Made by a program: the position numbers and the translations under genes. A stretch of 64,000 nucleotides of DNA, taken from assembly GCF_017592555.1 (NCBI RefSeq), contig NZ_JAGFNS010000018.1, positions 62,001 to 126,000 of the forward strand, written 5' to 3'. The notes under the pieces are model-generated. The model had not been told where the DNA came from. It ran no database searches and was given only the letters and a program-made list of their open reading frames with translations. Below are positions 62,464 to 64,000 of the stretch, piece after piece. The first letter of the stretch is position 1; the number at the start of each line of letters is the position of its first letter. Source of the DNA: Actinoplanes flavus (GTDB lineage Bacteria; Actinomycetota; Actinomycetes; Mycobacteriales; Micromonosporaceae).

Positions 62464-62898
62464 TCAGCGGGTCGCGAAAGCCGCGATCCGGTCCAGCAGC
62501 CCGTTGAGGAAGCGGGGGCTGTCGTCGGTGGACATCTCCTTGGCCAGCTCGACCGCCTCGGTGATCGCCACCGGGTCGTCGACGTCGGCCTCGTAGAGCA
62601 GCTCGTAGACCGCGATCCGGGCGAGGTTGCGGTCGACCACCGGCATCCGGTCGATCGTCCACCCCTCGGCGTAACTCGCGATCAGCTCGTCGATCCGGTC
62701 GAGATGCTTCGCCACGCCGTCGATGAGCGTTTTCGAGTACTCCAGGTGCTCGGGGTGCGGCTTGGCGATCCGGTCCAGGTAGGTGAGCAGCACCTGGCTC
62801 GGCGGCAGGTCACGCAGGTCGGCCTCGAAAAGGACGTCCAGCGCTCGCTTGCGGGCCTTGCGACGCGCGAGCCGTTCCTTCTTGGGACCTTCGGCCAT
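62464..62898 (-). CDS. nusB: transcription antitermination factor NusB
   Basis: 144 residues, all-helical. RRKARKRALDVLFEADLRDL at the start, then LDRIDELIASYAEGWTIDRM, PVVDRNLARIAVYELLYEAD and PVAITEAVELAKEMSTDDSP with a C-terminal FLNGLLDRIAAF. With NusE it binds boxA RNA and supports rRNA antitermination. Its ATG overlaps the efp stop by one base (TGATG). Confidence 0.97.
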   Translation of the reverse strand: MAEGPKKERLARRKARKRALDVLFEADLRDLPPSQVLLTYLDRIAKPHPEHLEYSKTLIDGVAKHLDRIDELIASYAEGWTIDRMPVVDRNLARIAVYELLYEADVDDPVAITEAVELAKEMSTDDSPRFLNGLLDRIAAFATR

Positions 62899-63455
62899 CA
62901 GCTGCGGCCGAGGTAGCGGCCGTCGCGGGTGTCGACCTTGATCTTCTCACCGGTGGTGATGAAGAGCGGAACCTGGACGGTCGCGCCGGTCTCGACGGTG
63001 GCCGGCTTGGTGCCGCCGGTCGAGCGGTCGCCCTGCAGGCCCGGCTCGGTGTAGGTGACCTCGAGGAACACGCTGGTCGGCAGCTCGATGTAGAGCGGCA
63101 CGCCCTCGTGCAGGGCCACCGTGGCCTCGGCCTCCGGGAGCAGGTAGTTCGAGTTCTCACCGACCGTGCCGCCGGACACGTGGATCTGGTCGTAGGTGTC
63201 CAGGTCCATGAAGACGAAGTCCTCGCCGTCCTGGTACAGGTACTGCATGGTGCGCTTGTCCACGGTCGCGGTCTCGACCTTGGTGCCGGCGTTGAACGTC
63301 TTGTCGACGACCTTGCCGGACAGCACGTGCTTGAGCGTGGTGCGCACGAAGGCGGGGCCCTTGCCCGGCTTGACGTGCTGGAACTCAACGACGGACCACA
63401 GCTCCCCGTCGAGGTTGAGAACCAAACCGTTCTTCAGGTCGTTGGTGGAAGCCAT
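62898..63455 (-). CDS. efp: elongation factor P
   Basis: 185 residues, three beta-barrel domains. The tip loop that reaches the peptidyl-transferase centre reads HVKPGKGPAFVRT, with lysine at the tip; no modifying enzyme (EpmA, EarP or YmfI-like) is in this window. Further signatures: VVDKTFNAGTKVETATVDKR, and the C-terminal GDRSTGGTKPATVETGATVQ and TRDGRYLGR. It relieves ribosome stalling at polyproline. ATG start, 75 bp after aroQ, with a GATACGTATC palindrome (63472-63481) just upstream that may lie in a promoter. Confidence 0.97.
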   Translation of the reverse strand: MASTNDLKNGLVLNLDGELWSVVEFQHVKPGKGPAFVRTTLKHVLSGKVVDKTFNAGTKVETATVDKRTMQYLYQDGEDFVFMDLDTYDQIHVSGGTVGENSNYLLPEAEATVALHEGVPLYIELPTSVFLEVTYTEPGLQGDRSTGGTKPATVETGATVQVPLFITTGEKIKVDTRDGRYLGRS

Positions 63456-63530
63456 GTCCTGCCTTGATCTTGATACGTATCGGTGACCGAACCACTCTAC
63501 CGGCGCGGCGCGGCTCGGAGCGAATCGGGC

Positions 63531-63950
63531 CTACCGGGCGATGTGCTCCAGAGCAAGCCGATATCCGTCGAACCCGAGCCCCGCTATGACCCCCGTCGCC
63601 ACGGCCGAGATCACCGAATGGTGCCGGAACTCCTCACGCTTGTGGATGTTGGAGATGTGCACCTCGACCAGCTTGCCGCGGAGCATCGCGCAGGCGTCCC
63701 GGACCGCGTAGTTGTAGTGCGTCCAGGCGCCGGGGTTGAGCACCACGTCGGCGCCCTCGTCGGCGGCCTGGTAGAGCCACTCCAGCATCTCGTGCTCGGC
63801 GTTGGTCTGCCGCACCTCGACCTCCAGGCCCAGGTCCTCGGCGACGGTCTGGCACATCTCGACCAGGTCCTTGTAGGTGGCCGAGCCGTAGACCCCCGGC
63901 TCCCGCAGGCCCAGCCGGCCCAGGTTCGGCCCGTTCAGCACGTAGATCAT
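63531..63950 (-). CDS. aroQ: 3-dehydroquinate dehydratase, type II
   Basis: 139 residues, the dodecameric type II enzyme of the shikimate pathway. IYVLNGPNLGRLGLREPGVY holds the catalytic tyrosine and lid arginine; VRQTNAEHEMLEWLYQA, LNPGAWTHYNYAVRDA, VEVHISNIHKREEFRHHSVI and the late G-x-G-x-x-G-Y segment complete the active site. Its ATG overlaps the preceding gene by ATGA. Confidence 0.97.
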   Translation of the reverse strand: MIYVLNGPNLGRLGLREPGVYGSATYKDLVEMCQTVAEDLGLEVEVRQTNAEHEMLEWLYQAADEGADVVLNPGAWTHYNYAVRDACAMLRGKLVEVHISNIHKREEFRHHSVISAVATGVIAGLGFDGYRLALEHIAR

Positions 63951-64000
63951 CGGGCCACCGCCGCGTAGGCGCGCTCCAGCAGGCCCTCGTCCGGCCCGGC
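63947..64000 (-). CDS. aroB: 3-dehydroquinate synthase, last 17 codons (partial)
   Basis: The window ends inside this gene. The visible C-terminus, AGPDEGLLERAYAAVAR, matches the usual end of actinobacterial AroB (A-G-P-D-x-x-L-L-x-x-A-Y). Its stop overlaps the aroQ start by ATGA, the normal aroB-aroQ pairing. Identification rests on this short tail and context. Confidence 0.6.
   Translation of the reverse strand, partial: AGPDEGLLERAYAAVAR

Overview
This window is chromosomal backbone of a very GC-rich actinobacterium. The pheST, infC-rpmI-rplT, hisEG, ribDE(BA)H, def-fmt-rsmB-rpe, pyrR-to-metK, bldD and aroB-aroQ-efp-nusB gene orders, together with an intact BldD, mihF, many GTG starts and 1- or 4-nt stop/start overlaps, point to a filamentous actinomycete. 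Micromonosporaceae, possibly Actinoplanes or a relative, is my inference from gene content and style; no 16S gene is present to prove it.

Left arm (1-18.7 kb) is accessory. It holds a SAM methyltransferase, a GNAT acetyltransferase, a DUF218 membrane protein, two low-complexity or repeat blocks (about 1.6-1.9 kb and 2.7-3.5 kb), and a five-gene minus-strand operon (13369 to 3600) encoding DUF4132, a MoxR-type AAA+ ATPase, DUF5682, a vWA protein and a SWIM zinc-finger protein. All four junctions of that operon are ATGA overlaps. It matches the uncharacterised E. coli yehI-yehL-yehM-yehP-yehQ set in content and order, and is the best candidate here for an undescribed multi-protein system. A four-unit array of structured repeats lies just past its 3' end. 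After it come a second GNAT protein, a small AlpA-like HTH protein, a TetR/FAD-monooxygenase divergon with visible operators, a DUF3616 protein and a DUF4253 gene that looks frameshifted.

Middle (18.7-38.8 kb): pheS-pheT, a TrmH-family RNA methyltransferase, infC-rpmI-rplT (infC appears to start at AUC behind a leader with a terminator-like hairpin), hisE-hisG with a PH-domain membrane protein, a polar amino-acid ABC importer on the plus strand, and a three-gene surface-glycan-like cluster (family 2 glycosyltransferase, unknown glycosyltransferase-like protein, methyltransferase-like protein with a coiled coil). The riboflavin operon ribD-ribE-ribBA-ribH follows, preceded by an FMN riboswitch and an intrinsic terminator. 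A TetR/PlsC pair with twin operators ends this part.

Right arm (38.8-64 kb) is almost all minus-strand housekeeping: a REC-GGDEF protein, rpe, rsmB, fmt, def, a helicase-dead PriA with a long low-complexity insert, a histidine phosphatase, metK, coaBC, rpoZ, gmk, mihF, and the pyrimidine operon pyrR-pyrB-pyrC-carA-carB-pyrD-bioA-pyrF. A biotin gene, bioA, is inserted between pyrD and pyrF. A PyrR-binding-loop-like hairpin sits on the pyrR Shine-Dalgarno. BldD, with its c-di-GMP signature intact, is divergent from pyrR, and nusB, efp, aroQ and the last codons of aroB close the window.
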